A stretch of DNA of 64,000 bases from Brachionus rotundiformis. Its lineage: Eukaryota; Rotifera; Eurotatoria; Ploima; Brachionidae. This document shows positions 27,401-37,292 of this stretch, piece by piece. Each line of letters starts with the position of its first letter. Positions within the stretch are counted from its first letter, which is position 1. A program made the translations under genes and the position numbers. The DNA is taken from positions 3,827,975-3,891,974 of the forward strand of contig JAESIW010000180.1 of the NCBI GenBank assembly GCA_016802295.1, given 5' to 3'. Under the pieces are notes generated by a model. That model searched no databases, was not told the DNA's origin, and was given only the letters and a program-made list of their open reading frames with translations.

Positions 27401-30400
27401 ATTGGCAAAATTTTCATTCATCTTATGTTTCTAAAAGAATAGTTCTTCCAACCTATGCTTTTCAGAGGCAGTCTTATTGGATTAATATTGAAGAGAAAAA
27501 ATATCTCCCAAATATTGGTTCAAATGAATTAAGTAATGTTTCGAATGATATATCTAATTTATATATTAATAATTGGACGGAATATATTCCTGTTAATAGT
27601 AATAATAATCTAAAGAACCCACGATTAATTTTTCTTTCTTCAATTTTGTCCAAGGATGTTCCTTTTATTCAGAGTCTTAAGCAATTTTTCGATTCCAGAC
27701 TTATTTTCGTTCATCCCAGTACCAATTTTGTCCTCAAAGATGAAGAAAATATCTTAATTGATTTTTCTTCTTCATCATTTTCTGATATTTTTAAGTTAGA
27801 TAAGCTACAGCATGGATTTGAGATATTAATTTTTTTTCATAAAGAAGAATTTTCTTCTGATATTCAGTATTCACCTATATTATTCTTATTGGTAAACATT
27901 ACACAACAATTAAACCATCTTAAGCTTAAGCCCAGCATTTACGTTATTACGTCAAATGCATTAATTATTCCTGGTAATCAAACACGTTTCAATTATAATC
28001 AATCTCCAATTGTTGGTTTATGTAAAGCACTTGCTTTGGAATATCTGGGACTTATGTGTCATATTGACATTGACTCAATGTCTGATGATGTTTTGAATTT
28101 TCTTCTGAATGACATTCAAGAAAATTTGGTTGTTCATCGTAAATTAAAGTGGTTTGTTCCCAGACTTAGTTATTTTGATTTTAAAAATACGAATTCAAAT
28201 AATTTTGATTCTAATGGAGCTTTCGTAATAACTGGAGGTCTTGGAGCTATTGGGATTAGATTAACTGAATGGTTAATAGAAAAAGGGGTGAAACATATTT
28301 ATCTTTTAAGTAGACGAGATCCAAATAAAGAGATAGAAAAAATAATGAAATTAAAGAAAAAAAATACAACCATTGCAATCACAACTAGTGATGTAACTAA
28401 AATAGATGAACTGGAAAAGATTCTTTTGGATATTCATTATCAATTTGATTTAAAGGGTATTATACATGCCGCTGGAAACCTTGATATTAAACTTTTGAAA
28501 AATTTGGACATAGAATCTATGAAAAAAGTCTTAGATCCTAAAGTAATTGGAACATGGAATCTACATCATATTACTACAAAACATAACATCAAACTCAACC
28601 ATTTTATACTTTTTTCATCAAGTGCAAGTATCATACCATCTATTGGCCAGAGCCATTATTCAGCAGCCAATTCTTTTTTAGACCAAATGGTCGAATATAG
28701 ATCATCGATTGGTCTTCCAATTTTAAGCATTAATTGGGGCTTATGGTCCGACGTTGGCATTAGCACTGATCGAAATTTCAATAAAAGATTGGAAAAAGGA
28801 TTAAATGCCATCTCGGCAAGTGAAAATTTAAAAATATTTGACCAAATTTTAAATTCTAATTATCAATCACAAATAATAGTAATGAATATAAATTGGAAAG
28901 AGTATAATAAAAATACAAATTATTTTCAAAAAAAATATTTATCAAATGTGTTGCCCAAAGAGCAAAAAAAAATTGTTAACAGAACCTTGAAAACCGAAGA
29001 TATTTTTGATTTAGTTATAGGTGCTGTTTCGAATGTATCACACATTAATGAGAAAGATTTGGCCATGGAGCAAAGATTTGCGGAATATGGAATAGATTCG
29101 TTAATGAGTTCAGAAATTGGAATCATAATACAAGATAATTTGGACAATATGATTCAGTTTCCACCAACTTTGACCATCGAATACGACTCAATTATTGACC
29201 TATCGAATTATCTAATAAATGAATTAAATTTGCAATCAAAACAAGAACAAGATCCGATTAATTATCTAAGAGAGCAAGCCCAAATGTCTAATGATATTCT
29301 TTTTAAACCTATACTTATTTCGGACAAAAAAAATATTGATTCTAATTTACCTAAAATTTTTTTAATTCACACCATCATGGGTTCTGTTTATTTTTACAAT
29401 TCTTTAGTAGACTATTTAAATGATGAGTACATTATTTATGGAATAAATGATCCCAATTTTTCCCACCCAGAAAAACATTTTAAGTCAATTGAAGAAATGG
29501 CCACTTGTTATGTTCAAGTGATCACTAATACTGATCCATCAGGTCCATATAGAATAGTTGGATTATCTTTTGCTGGCGCTGTAGCCTATGAAATTGGTCG
29601 ACAACTTGTCAATTTGAAAAAAAATGTCCATTCGATCATAATGCTGGATACTGTTAAACCAAGCATGAATCATTTAGAATTGCCATCTAGAGAGCAAGCT
29701 GCATTTGTTATGGGCCAAGTTTCCAAGGATATCGATGATTATTATCAAGCTGAAATAGAAAATAACCAAAAAATACTCAATAATTATGAACCTAAGCCAT
29801 ATGAAGCCAGGATTATTCTCATTAAAGCAAGAGGTTTAGATAGTGTAAGTTTATCTTTGAAGAATTTAGATGATCCTTTTAACGATTGGTTGAGTGTTAT
29901 TGTACCTGAAATTTACTCAATACCAGGATCACATTTTTCTCTATTTGATAAAGGCTATGCTCTACTCACGGCCGAAAAGATCAAGTATGTTATTTCGTCC
30001 ACTGAAGCCCCTTTAGTCTTAAAAGATGAATCATTACGTGTACTTGATCGACTATTTCTGCATTGTGCCAAAGAAAGTGATTTCTACTTGACCAGTTGGT
30101 TGATTGAAAATGGAGCAAATATAAATGCAACAGATGCCATGGGAAGAAATGCTTTGCATTGGGCAGCTATCAATGATGACATATCACTTGTTCATTACTT
30201 GTTTTCAAATGGGACATTTGACATTAAACAAGAGGACAATGAAAACAAAAATGCCATAATTTTATCTTATGAGCATAAAAATCTTCAAGTTTTTAGCTAT
30301 CTGGGTCAAATTTTGTTTTCCAATGCAAAAATAAAAAAGTTTTCTGTCCGAGATGCTGTGAATTTAAGTAAAAAATCAATTAATTCAACTTTTGGCGTTG

Positions 30401-31602
30401 ATCAACAGTGGAAAAGACGTCAGTGGCTTGAAATTTTGGAAAATTTCAACAAATCTGGTCAAGATTCTTTAGAAAATGAGAATAAACCAATGATTAGTCA
30501 ATCATATCTTGTTAAACAAATAAAAGAATACCAAAAAAATGATACAAAAAAACAAAATATTCCATCAATAATTAATATAGAAAGTAATATGACACTTGAT
30601 GTTTTGTGGAAAATAAGCGATGGTGATTCAAGCAAGTCACCAATTTTTTTCGTCCATGCAGCTAGCGGTTTATCTTTGCCATATTTAAAAATATTTATTC
30701 CAAATAGAACTGTTTATGGCATAAGCAATCCATATTTTAATTTTCCAGATCAGTTTGATTCGATTGAATCAATGTCCAAATGCTACATAGACTTGATAAA
30801 GAAAGTTCAGCCAAAAGGACCATATGTTCTGGGAGGCTGGTCTCTTGGGGGAATAATTGCTTTAAATATGGCATCCAAATTACACAATGTTCAGCTAGTT
30901 ATAATGATTGATAGTGTTAATCATTTGACTAAACCAGCTAATGAATTAGATACCAAGATTGCTATCGAGCGGCTTTTAGAGAGAAAAAATTTAAATCTAA
31001 AGTCAAAAGAGTATAATAATGCAATTAAACAAGAGTATTTTCACACAGCTAAACTTCTTCACAATTATCAATCACCAGTTTATGAGGGAGATGTGCTTTT
31101 GCTGAAAGCTCGCCAACCAGAAATAATTTATAAAGAAAACAGTGATGAACTACGTGCATGGAAAATAAACATTTCACAAGATCCTTTTTGTGGATGGAAG
31201 AATATTATCAAAAATTTAGATATAAGAAGTCTCCCTGGGGAACATCACGACTTATTTGAATATCAACCCTCTGTAAAAGCCATTAATTTTGAACTCAAAA
31301 ATGTTTTTGAAAGAATAGATAACTCAAATTTCGAAGTTTGTACTGAAAAAAATTTTTTATACGGGGTATCAAGAAATGATGATCATTTAATTGATCTTTT
31401 CCTTAAAGAAAAATGCAATTTAGAATTAACTGATGGGGAAAAAAGAACGGCTTTACACTGGGCTGTTTTGAACAACAATTACAACTTGGTCAAACTTCTG
31501 GAATACAATGATATAAAAGATATTTATGAACATGCGCCTATTGAATATGCACTAGAGCTAGGTTTATTATCTCTGTATAGATTACTAAAACTCAAAGTTT
31601 GA
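24469..31602 (+). CDS. Polyketide synthase (2377 aa): ANK-KS-AT-KR-ACP-TE-ANK-TE-ANK
   Basis: Single-exon PKS that probably adds the last extender and releases the product. Approximate residues: ankyrin-like 1-55; KS 73-500 (C244, with EAHGTGT and NIGHLEAAAG motifs); AT (S736 in GHSIGEY); KR from 1251 (Y1397); ACP (S1544 in GIDSL); thioesterase 1 about 1625-1850 (S1700 in GLSFAG); ankyrin repeats about 1862-1960; thioesterase 2 about 2050-2280 (S2125 in GWSLGG); ankyrin-like 2292-2377. There is no DH or ER, so the final beta-carbon should remain a hydroxyl, which could serve as a nucleophile for lactone formation. The gene lies 315 bp after the hybrid synthase on the same strand and shares its ankyrin-capped design, so the two very likely act in sequence. 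The interposed ankyrin block between two TEs is unusual. Confidence 0.95.
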   Translation: MSLINAAKNQDINKVLEIVNSTNTNVDENELNDALLVASQNNDVEMIKILIEGEKKFNFNSKLVPKDDIKNNDIAIVGMACRFPNNSNTISQFWKNLKNGFNGITLIPEDRWKIEDFYDPDVKAQGKMYTKHGGFISQQIKNFDANFFRISPREAEMMDPQQRLLLEVSWEAFENGGIVIDRFADNNIGVFIGSMTHDYSDMMGENKVEHNSFVGSGNGFSVMSGRLSYFYGLQGPSMTIDTACSSSLVTTHYAIQSLNNGECNMAITGGVNLMISPNVTINCCKAEMLSKNGQCKTFDIGADGYVRSEGCGILILKRLNDAIKDSDNILGVIKGSAVNQDGATSGLTVPNKKAQSNVIKQALKIAKLKEDQIDYIEAHGTGTSLGDPIEINALKDVFDKRKDLDNRKIYIGSVKTNIGHLEAAAGSASIIKVILSLNNSFIPAHVNLETLNPKINIEKSRLKIATEGINWVKSKQKRRAGISSFGFSGTNAHVIIEEASEIKKDVETTLKNQWSKMCSKYNFLFDNIECNEFREYKKNSHILVLSARNEQALNDLQNKYVEFLKELKQDHNKDVDDNLEQDVCFTASVGRNHFNEERIAFVFENLSELEQELKDNINNNNSNNNNNKIVKKSTKMNKNNSKVAFLFTGQGSQYARMSYGLYESNLVFRTLINNCDKILSKHLSSPKLIDILYGNSSNEYLNDTQYAQVALFSLEYCLACLWRSFGIECDVVMGHSIGEYVACVLSGCISLEDGIKLTYMRGKLMKQTQQGKMIAVLFDLNRIENLIHQFGKRVDIAGVNSRKQIVISGCENDIDEFGKLLVENGCTSVRELNTNKAFHSRYMDSIVDEFDQYAKTIEYKTKSYLNKSIVWISTFDGLKEKNSNFVLTSKHWTNQLRNKVDFYGSMRILNEMNVTCYIEIGPNQILTKLAQQCLHEHQTIDNKDKNILWLNSLKSKVNDMVELESNLAKWYVNGGHVDWQNFHSSYVSKRIVLPTYAFQRQSYWINIEEKKYLPNIGSNELSNVSNDISNLYINNWTEYIPVNSNNNLKNPRLIFLSSILSKDVPFIQSLKQFFDSRLIFVHPSTNFVLKDEENILIDFSSSSFSDIFKLDKLQHGFEILIFFHKEEFSSDIQYSPILFLLVNITQQLNHLKLKPSIYVITSNALIIPGNQTRFNYNQSPIVGLCKALALEYLGLMCHIDIDSMSDDVLNFLLNDIQENLVVHRKLKWFVPRLSYFDFKNTNSNNFDSNGAFVITGGLGAIGIRLTEWLIEKGVKHIYLLSRRDPNKEIEKIMKLKKKNTTIAITTSDVTKIDELEKILLDIHYQFDLKGIIHAAGNLDIKLLKNLDIESMKKVLDPKVIGTWNLHHITTKHNIKLNHFILFSSSASIIPSIGQSHYSAANSFLDQMVEYRSSIGLPILSINWGLWSDVGISTDRNFNKRLEKGLNAISASENLKIFDQILNSNYQSQIIVMNINWKEYNKNTNYFQKKYLSNVLPKEQKKIVNRTLKTEDIFDLVIGAVSNVSHINEKDLAMEQRFAEYGIDSLMSSEIGIIIQDNLDNMIQFPPTLTIEYDSIIDLSNYLINELNLQSKQEQDPINYLREQAQMSNDILFKPILISDKKNIDSNLPKIFLIHTIMGSVYFYNSLVDYLNDEYIIYGINDPNFSHPEKHFKSIEEMATCYVQVITNTDPSGPYRIVGLSFAGAVAYEIGRQLVNLKKNVHSIIMLDTVKPSMNHLELPSREQAAFVMGQVSKDIDDYYQAEIENNQKILNNYEPKPYEARIILIKARGLDSVSLSLKNLDDPFNDWLSVIVPEIYSIPGSHFSLFDKGYALLTAEKIKYVISSTEAPLVLKDESLRVLDRLFLHCAKESDFYLTSWLIENGANINATDAMGRNALHWAAINDDISLVHYLFSNGTFDIKQEDNENKNAIILSYEHKNLQVFSYLGQILFSNAKIKKFSVRDAVNLSKKSINSTFGVDQQWKRRQWLEILENFNKSGQDSLENENKPMISQSYLVKQIKEYQKNDTKKQNIPSIINIESNMTLDVLWKISDGDSSKSPIFFVHAASGLSLPYLKIFIPNRTVYGISNPYFNFPDQFDSIESMSKCYIDLIKKVQPKGPYVLGGWSLGGIIALNMASKLHNVQLVIMIDSVNHLTKPANELDTKIAIERLLERKNLNLKSKEYNNAIKQEYFHTAKLLHNYQSPVYEGDVLLLKARQPEIIYKENSDELRAWKINISQDPFCGWKNIIKNLDIRSLPGEHHDLFEYQPSVKAINFELKNVFERIDNSNFEVCTEKNFLYGVSRNDDHLIDLFLKEKCNLELTDGEKRTALHWAVLNNNYNLVKLLEYNDIKDIYEHAPIEYALELGLLSLYRLLKLKV
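25897..27480 (+). repeat. AT cassette copy 4 (second synthase)
   Basis: The end of the KS domain, linker and AT of the second synthase match 2251-3837, with one codon fewer in the poly-Asn tract. The copy therefore crosses a gene boundary. It shares several variants with copy 3 (for example KDN before the Asn tract and IHQFG), so copies 3 and 4 look closest to each other. Confidence 0.88.
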
Positions 31603-31974
31603 GCATGTTTTTTTTTCTTGAAATAACAGTATTTGAATAAAATTTTAAATTTTTTAAACTTTCATTTGTTTGTCCTGGGTATGACTATAAACTGCATCCA
31701 AAATAATTAATTTAATTTAAAAATGATGTAAAGACAATGAGATTTAACTATTAAATTACTATTCTCCATTTTTTAACTCTTTGGCATTTATGAGGGAAAT
31801 ACGTTTTTGCTAAAAGCTTATTTGATCCTGTCCAAATAATTAATAGTTAAATTATTAGTTTTAATTTTATTAATTTTACCTAATAGTTAAATTGTTTAAA
31901 AAGATATTAAAACAATATTTATATTTTTAAAATTTGAATAAATTTTTCTTTTAGATTTATTAAGTTTTTCAAAA
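31603..31974. other. Spacer between PKS and ABC transporter
   Basis: AT-rich 372-bp spacer. AATAAA occurs at 31636-31641, shortly after the PKS stop. A good acceptor-like pyrimidine run followed by AG ends at 31954, 20 bases before the transporter ATG. No gene seen. Confidence 0.55.
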
Positions 31975-34900
31975 ATGAGAAAAAAACAGAAAAATGAGAT
32001 GAATATTCCATTTTCAAAATTGTTTGCTTATTCTAATTTAATTGATAAAATTCTTTTAATAACTGGTGGTTTAATGGCCATTTTTTCTGGAGCCATATTT
32101 CCGATGATGTATTTTATGTATGGTCAAATTGTTGGCATTGTTATTGGTCTACAAAGCAACAGAACCAACACTCAGCCAAGTTTCTGGTAATTTTTGTCAT
32201 AAGTCTATTAACTTAATAATTTATTAATTTAATTTTAAGTTCTAACCTGAATACAAGTGATATTGAAGCCGATTTTGAAAATCAAACTTATAATTTTATT
32301 TTGTATTATGTTTATTTTGGACTTGGTTCTATAGTGTCAAATTTTATGGTGTTTGTTTGCTTGGAAAAGACTGCTGAAAGGCAGATCAAAATTATTCGCA
32401 ACAAACTATTCAAATCTTTGTTAAAACAAGATATTGCATTTTATGATGCCAACTCATCAGTAGAATTAAGCTCACGTTTGTTAAACAATTTAAGTACATT
32501 ACGAACTGGCTTTGGGTACAAAATTGGGGATTTTGTTTCCATTCTAAGTCGGGCTTTGGCTTGTTTTATTTATGCGATGATTTCGGCATGGAAATTTGGA
32601 CTCGTAATGTTATCTATTCTTCCATTCATGATAATTAGTACTGTCCTTATGGTAATGTTTATAAAAAAATATTCAATCCAAGAATATGTTTCGTATGGAT
32701 CAGCCGGACAAATAGCTCAAGAAGCTTTAAGTTCAATTCGTACAGTTCTTTCATTTGGAACAGTGAAAAAAGTTATAAAAAATTATCGGAATAATCTTGT
32801 TATAAGCGAAAAAATTGGTTTGAAAAAAGGATTTTTTACAGGTTTTTTCCTTGGATTTTCTTTATTTTTTTATAATTTGGTATTTGCGATTGGAATTTTT
32901 TATGGCCCTTACTTGGCTCGTGAAGAATGTGAACAATTTAGTGCCGAAAACATCTTACGTTCTTTGTTCTTGATGATAACAGCCACACTATCTTTTGGAC
33001 AAGCTTTGCCATTTTTAAAAGAAATAACTGAAGCAAAAACTGCTGCTAATGACATATTCAAGATGATTGATAGAAATTCTGCCATTGATGCATTTGACCA
33101 AGATAACAAAATAAAATTAAACAAAATTGAAAAAGAAATAAGCTTTAAAAATGTCGAATTTGCATACCCACAAAGATCTGATCTAAAAGTACTTTCTGAA
33201 ATTAATTTTTCGTTACCAATAGGTAAAACTGTGGCATTTTGTGGTTCCAGTGGTTGTGGAAAGACTACTATCTTACAATTATTACTTAGATTTTATGATC
33301 CTAATTCAGGATCAATTGAAATAGATAATGTTGATATAAAAAATTTGAATCTAAAATGGCTAAGAGAGCAAACAGCCTTGGTATCACAGGAACCAATTTT
33401 GTTTTCAACATCAATAAGAGAAAACATACGCTTGGGAAGACTTGATGCAACAGATTTAGAAATAGAAGAAGCAGCCAAACATGCAAATGCCCATGATTTT
33501 ATAATTAAATTTAATGAAAAATATGATACACAAGTAGGCGAACGAGGATCACAATTGTCCGGTGGTCAAAAGCAACGTATAGCAGTTGCTAGAGCTATTT
33601 TGAAAAATCCAAAAATATTGCTGCTAGATGAAGCTACTTCAGCATTAGATTCATATAATGAAAATATGGTTCAAAATGCCATAGGACAGACTAAAATTGG
33701 TAGAACAACTATAATTGTAGCCCATAGACTCAAAACAATTCAAGACGCTGATATAACTTTTTATTTAGATAGAGGAAAAATCATAGAAATGGGAACTCAT
33801 GACGATTTAATGAATCTTAAAGGTTATTATTATAATCTTTTTATTACTCAAACTAATGCTGAAGTAAATGCTGGAATAAAAAAAGATAAAATCTCTTTTG
33901 ATGATGAAAAGTCAATGGTTAATATTCAAATTTCAGATAAAGAAGAGACAATACTTACTAATTCTAAGAATTATACTGGTTTTTCTAAAATAATATTCGA
34001 ATTGTGGAAGAACCATTTACCAGAAAAACTTTTTATTTTAATCGGAATTATTTCACAACTTTTGGCTGGATTAGTTGTTCCAGTAGCTTCGATTTTGTTT
34101 ACCGAAATTTATACTATTTTTTCTTTAGAAAAAAAAGAACAAGAAAATTTGAGTTTAAGATATTTGCTTATTATTTTAGCAATAGGATTATCAAATATTA
34201 TATTTTATACTTTGTCAAATTTTTCATTTTCATTAATTGGTTCTAGGCTAACAAAAAGACTCAGAGTTAAAAGCTTTGAAGCTTATTTGAGACAAGAGAT
34301 AGCATTCCACGATAGAGACGAAAACAAATCAAACATATTGGCTACACATTTAGCTGCTAGCATTCCTTTTTGCCGAAGTTTAACTTCAGATGTACTTAGT
34401 TTGGTATGCCAAGCTCTTTCAAGTGTAGGATTTTGCATCATTTTTGGTCTAGTAATCGAATGGAAACTCTGTTTGGTCATAATTTCATTGGTACCCATCA
34501 ATTTCTTAAGCGGATTCATAAATTTTCAGCCTGCGAAATCGCAAGGAAAGTCATATGAAGAACAAATTGGGAGTCATATCAGTGAAGCTTTAGAAAATTT
34601 AAAAACTATAATTAGTTTTACAAGAGAGGAACACTTTTATGATTTATTTACCAAAATTACCAATGGAAAAAGCAATTTTTTGTATTTAATTTTAAAAGGC
34701 TTTTTTTATGCATTGTCAAATTCAGTTTTATTTTTCATGCAAGCCATAGCGTTTGCCTATGCTTACAAAAATTTACTTAATGGAACATTATTATTAGCTT
34801 CATTTTTTAAAGTTTATGCTACAATTACATTCTCCTCAATTGCTTTGGGACAATTATTTTCTCAAATTCCCGATTTGAAAAAGGCTAAAAGTGCTGCCAC

Positions 34901-36399
34901 ATCGACCATCCAAATATTAAATCGAAAATCTAAAATAGATCCTTTGTCAGACGATGGCATAAAACCAGCTAACCTATATGGCAATATTGATTTTGTAAAT
35001 GTAAAATTTAGCTATCCAAATCGAGCTGGAATAATTGTTTTAGACAATTTATGTCTAAAAATAAGAGCAAGAAACAGAGTTGCTTTAGTGGGATATTCAG
35101 GGTGTGGTAAAAGTACTTGTATTGCACTTCTATTACGCTTTTATGATGTTGACCAAGGCGAAATACTTTTAGATGGTATAGATATACGTAAATTGAATAT
35201 TAGTTGGTTGAGATCAAAGATTGGCTTGATATCGCAAGAACCAACACTATATGATACAAGTATTAAGGAAAACATTTGTTATGGGTTGTCTGATTTTAAT
35301 AATGTCTCAATTGGCGAACTAGAAAATGTTGCTAAAATGTCAAATATTTATGATTTTGTTCTGAATTTACCAGAGGTTTCTTTTTTTGAATTTACTTTTA
35401 CACAATACACGACTAATTTTAACTAGATAAAAACTATATAAATAGATTAATTTTTAAGGCTTATTGCGTAAATTGGGTTTTTTTTTTTGTCAAAATATTT
35501 TCTTTAACACTCAAACACCGGAGGAGTTTATACTCTACTTTTTATATGTATTTGGTTACATAAATGTAATTATTTTTTTTATTTTTTTTTGGCAATCTGA
35601 TAATTAAAATCAAAAAATATTAAAATTGATTTATTCTTATTGCAAAATATACCTATTTTCATGGAAAAAAAATCATAAAGATAAATTAACTCAAGGGGTC
35701 CAGAAAAACCCGCCCGGTTTTGAGTGTTAAAAATTGAATGTCATAATTTTAATGATCAAGCTAATACTTCGAACTCACAAAGTTGACAGATTAAAGAACT
35801 TCGAGTTCTATTATTGACCCAAATAGAGATAATTAGTAATTAAAGTCTAATAATAATTAAAAACATCAAAAAATTCATTCGTGTTCTTTCAAATAGGAAT
35901 ATTGTTTTTGCTAAAATATTTGGTGAATTTAAATCAAATTAAATTTGATAAAAACAGCATTCCAATTTTTGACAAACTTTCTACAATTATATTTTAATAT
36001 TTTGAAAGAAATTTGAAACGAAAATTGGTTTGAAAGGAAGTAAATTAAGTGGTGGAGAGAAACAGCGTCTGGCTATTGCAAGAATGCTAATTGTACAACC
36101 AAGTATTTTACTCTTAGATGAAGCAACTTCAGCTTTAGATAATCAATCAATGGCAATTGTACATGATGCATTAAAAAAGGCGCAAAATGGACGAACATGT
36201 CTTTTGATATCACATAAGTTAATATCTCAATATTCTTAATATAAATTCACTTAGATATTCCTAAAATTTAAGATTAAACATTGTACAAGAAACAGATAAA
36301 ACTTATGTTCTTAATGAGGGTAATGTTGTTGAAGAAGGAACTTTTAATGGACTGATCCAAAAAAAAGGATTGTTTTTTGATATATTTAGCTTGTCCTAG
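31975..36399 (+). CDS. ABCB-type full ABC transporter (P-glycoprotein-like)
   Basis: Four exons: 31975-32186, 32240-35375, 36009-36217 and 36273-36399, giving 1227 residues, about the usual size of a full ABCB exporter (TMD-NBD-TMD-NBD). NBD1 has Walker A GSSGCGKTT near residue 406, signature LSGGQKQR near 510, Walker B LLLDEATSALD near 531 and an AHR H-loop. NBD2 has Walker A GYSGCGKST near 1022, signature LSGGEKQR from 1129, Walker B and an SHK H-loop. Both ATP sites look intact. Intron 2 (633 nt) falls inside NBD2 between LPE and KFET; all joins keep frame and restore the expected order. It should sit in a membrane and export a hydrophobic compound. Its position 372 bp after the PKS, on the same strand, suggests product export or self-protection. 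Confidence 0.93.
35376..36008 (+). other. 633-nt intron of the ABC transporter
   Basis: It begins GTTTCT and ends in AAG, and is phase 0. Joining 35375 to 36009 restores a typical NBD2 sequence between the Q-loop and the signature motif. Nothing else was recognised inside it. It is much longer than most other introns in this window. Confidence 0.85.
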
Positions 36400-37292
36400 G
36401 TAATCGCTATTTTATAAAAAAAAAATTTAAATTTAGCTAAATAAAAAGAATTAATTAAATGGCTGATTCAAATTCAGTTCGGTTAATTTACTTAACAAAA
36501 ATATAAACTTTGCGATTCATAAATCAGTAGGTCTTTTTTTAATCAAATATAATGATGAAAGTAAAATTTGTTGGGTAAAAAAAAATATGGACGATGGCTT
36601 TTGACGAAAAAAAAAGCTTTGGAATACAGAAAATATGATTTTTTTTTTAATATAATATTTGAAACTAAAGTTTAAAAATTGTAGTTCAGTATTGCTTTTA
36701 TTTTGTCTAAAATAACCAAAAAATTAAAAATTCCAAAGAAAAGTTAAATTGGATAAAGTTTAGGTATTAACCAATAATCAAGGTCCAACCTAACTTCAAA
36801 CAATCGACCCTTTATTTATTTATTTAATTAACCTCCTTCAGGAGAAGTGAATATAAAAATTGAAGAGAAAAAAAAACAAAAAAATATATAAAATATTACA
36901 ATTGTAAGAAAATGAAGAGAAAAATAGAAAGTTTTGAATTTAGTGGATCTCAAGTTATGCAATTCATTAAAGTCCTATTAATTAATTTAGAAATAAACGA
37001 TAACTTTTAAAACTTAAATTTTCTAGAAACATTTTGATAGAATTAGAAATGCCATCATTGAATAAAAAATGGCTTTTTAACTCCTTTATATACTTACTTA
37101 TATTACTCAATAGTAAAGGAAAATATAAATTAAAATGGTTAATCAAAAGTTGAATATCTGTTTCAAAAGAGTCATTTTAAAAAATTTATAAAAACTTGTA
37201 CTTGTAGTTATTGTTATTATTAAGTCTACGCGATATGTGCTCATTTGTATAAAGCCAGAGATAAATTGATCTATTGAGACGACAAAATTTAA
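36400..37292. other. Intergenic region between transporter and inverted repeat
   Basis: AT-rich, with no open frame that I could link to a gene. It ends where the left arm of the large inverted repeat starts. Confidence 0.6.

Noticed and set aside
2853..27421. Repeated minus-strand open frames (79, 97, 119 and 139 codons) under the AT regions
   Set aside because: They are antisense shadows of the four copied AT cassettes. Their recurrence follows from the DNA repeat, and they show no independent gene features.
796..31602. Bacterial contamination as the source of the synthase genes
   Set aside because: The same contig runs through an ABC transporter with spliceosomal introns and several animal genes. 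Composition matches the host, the spacers carry AATAAA signals, and there are ankyrin additions and no bacterial operon signals.
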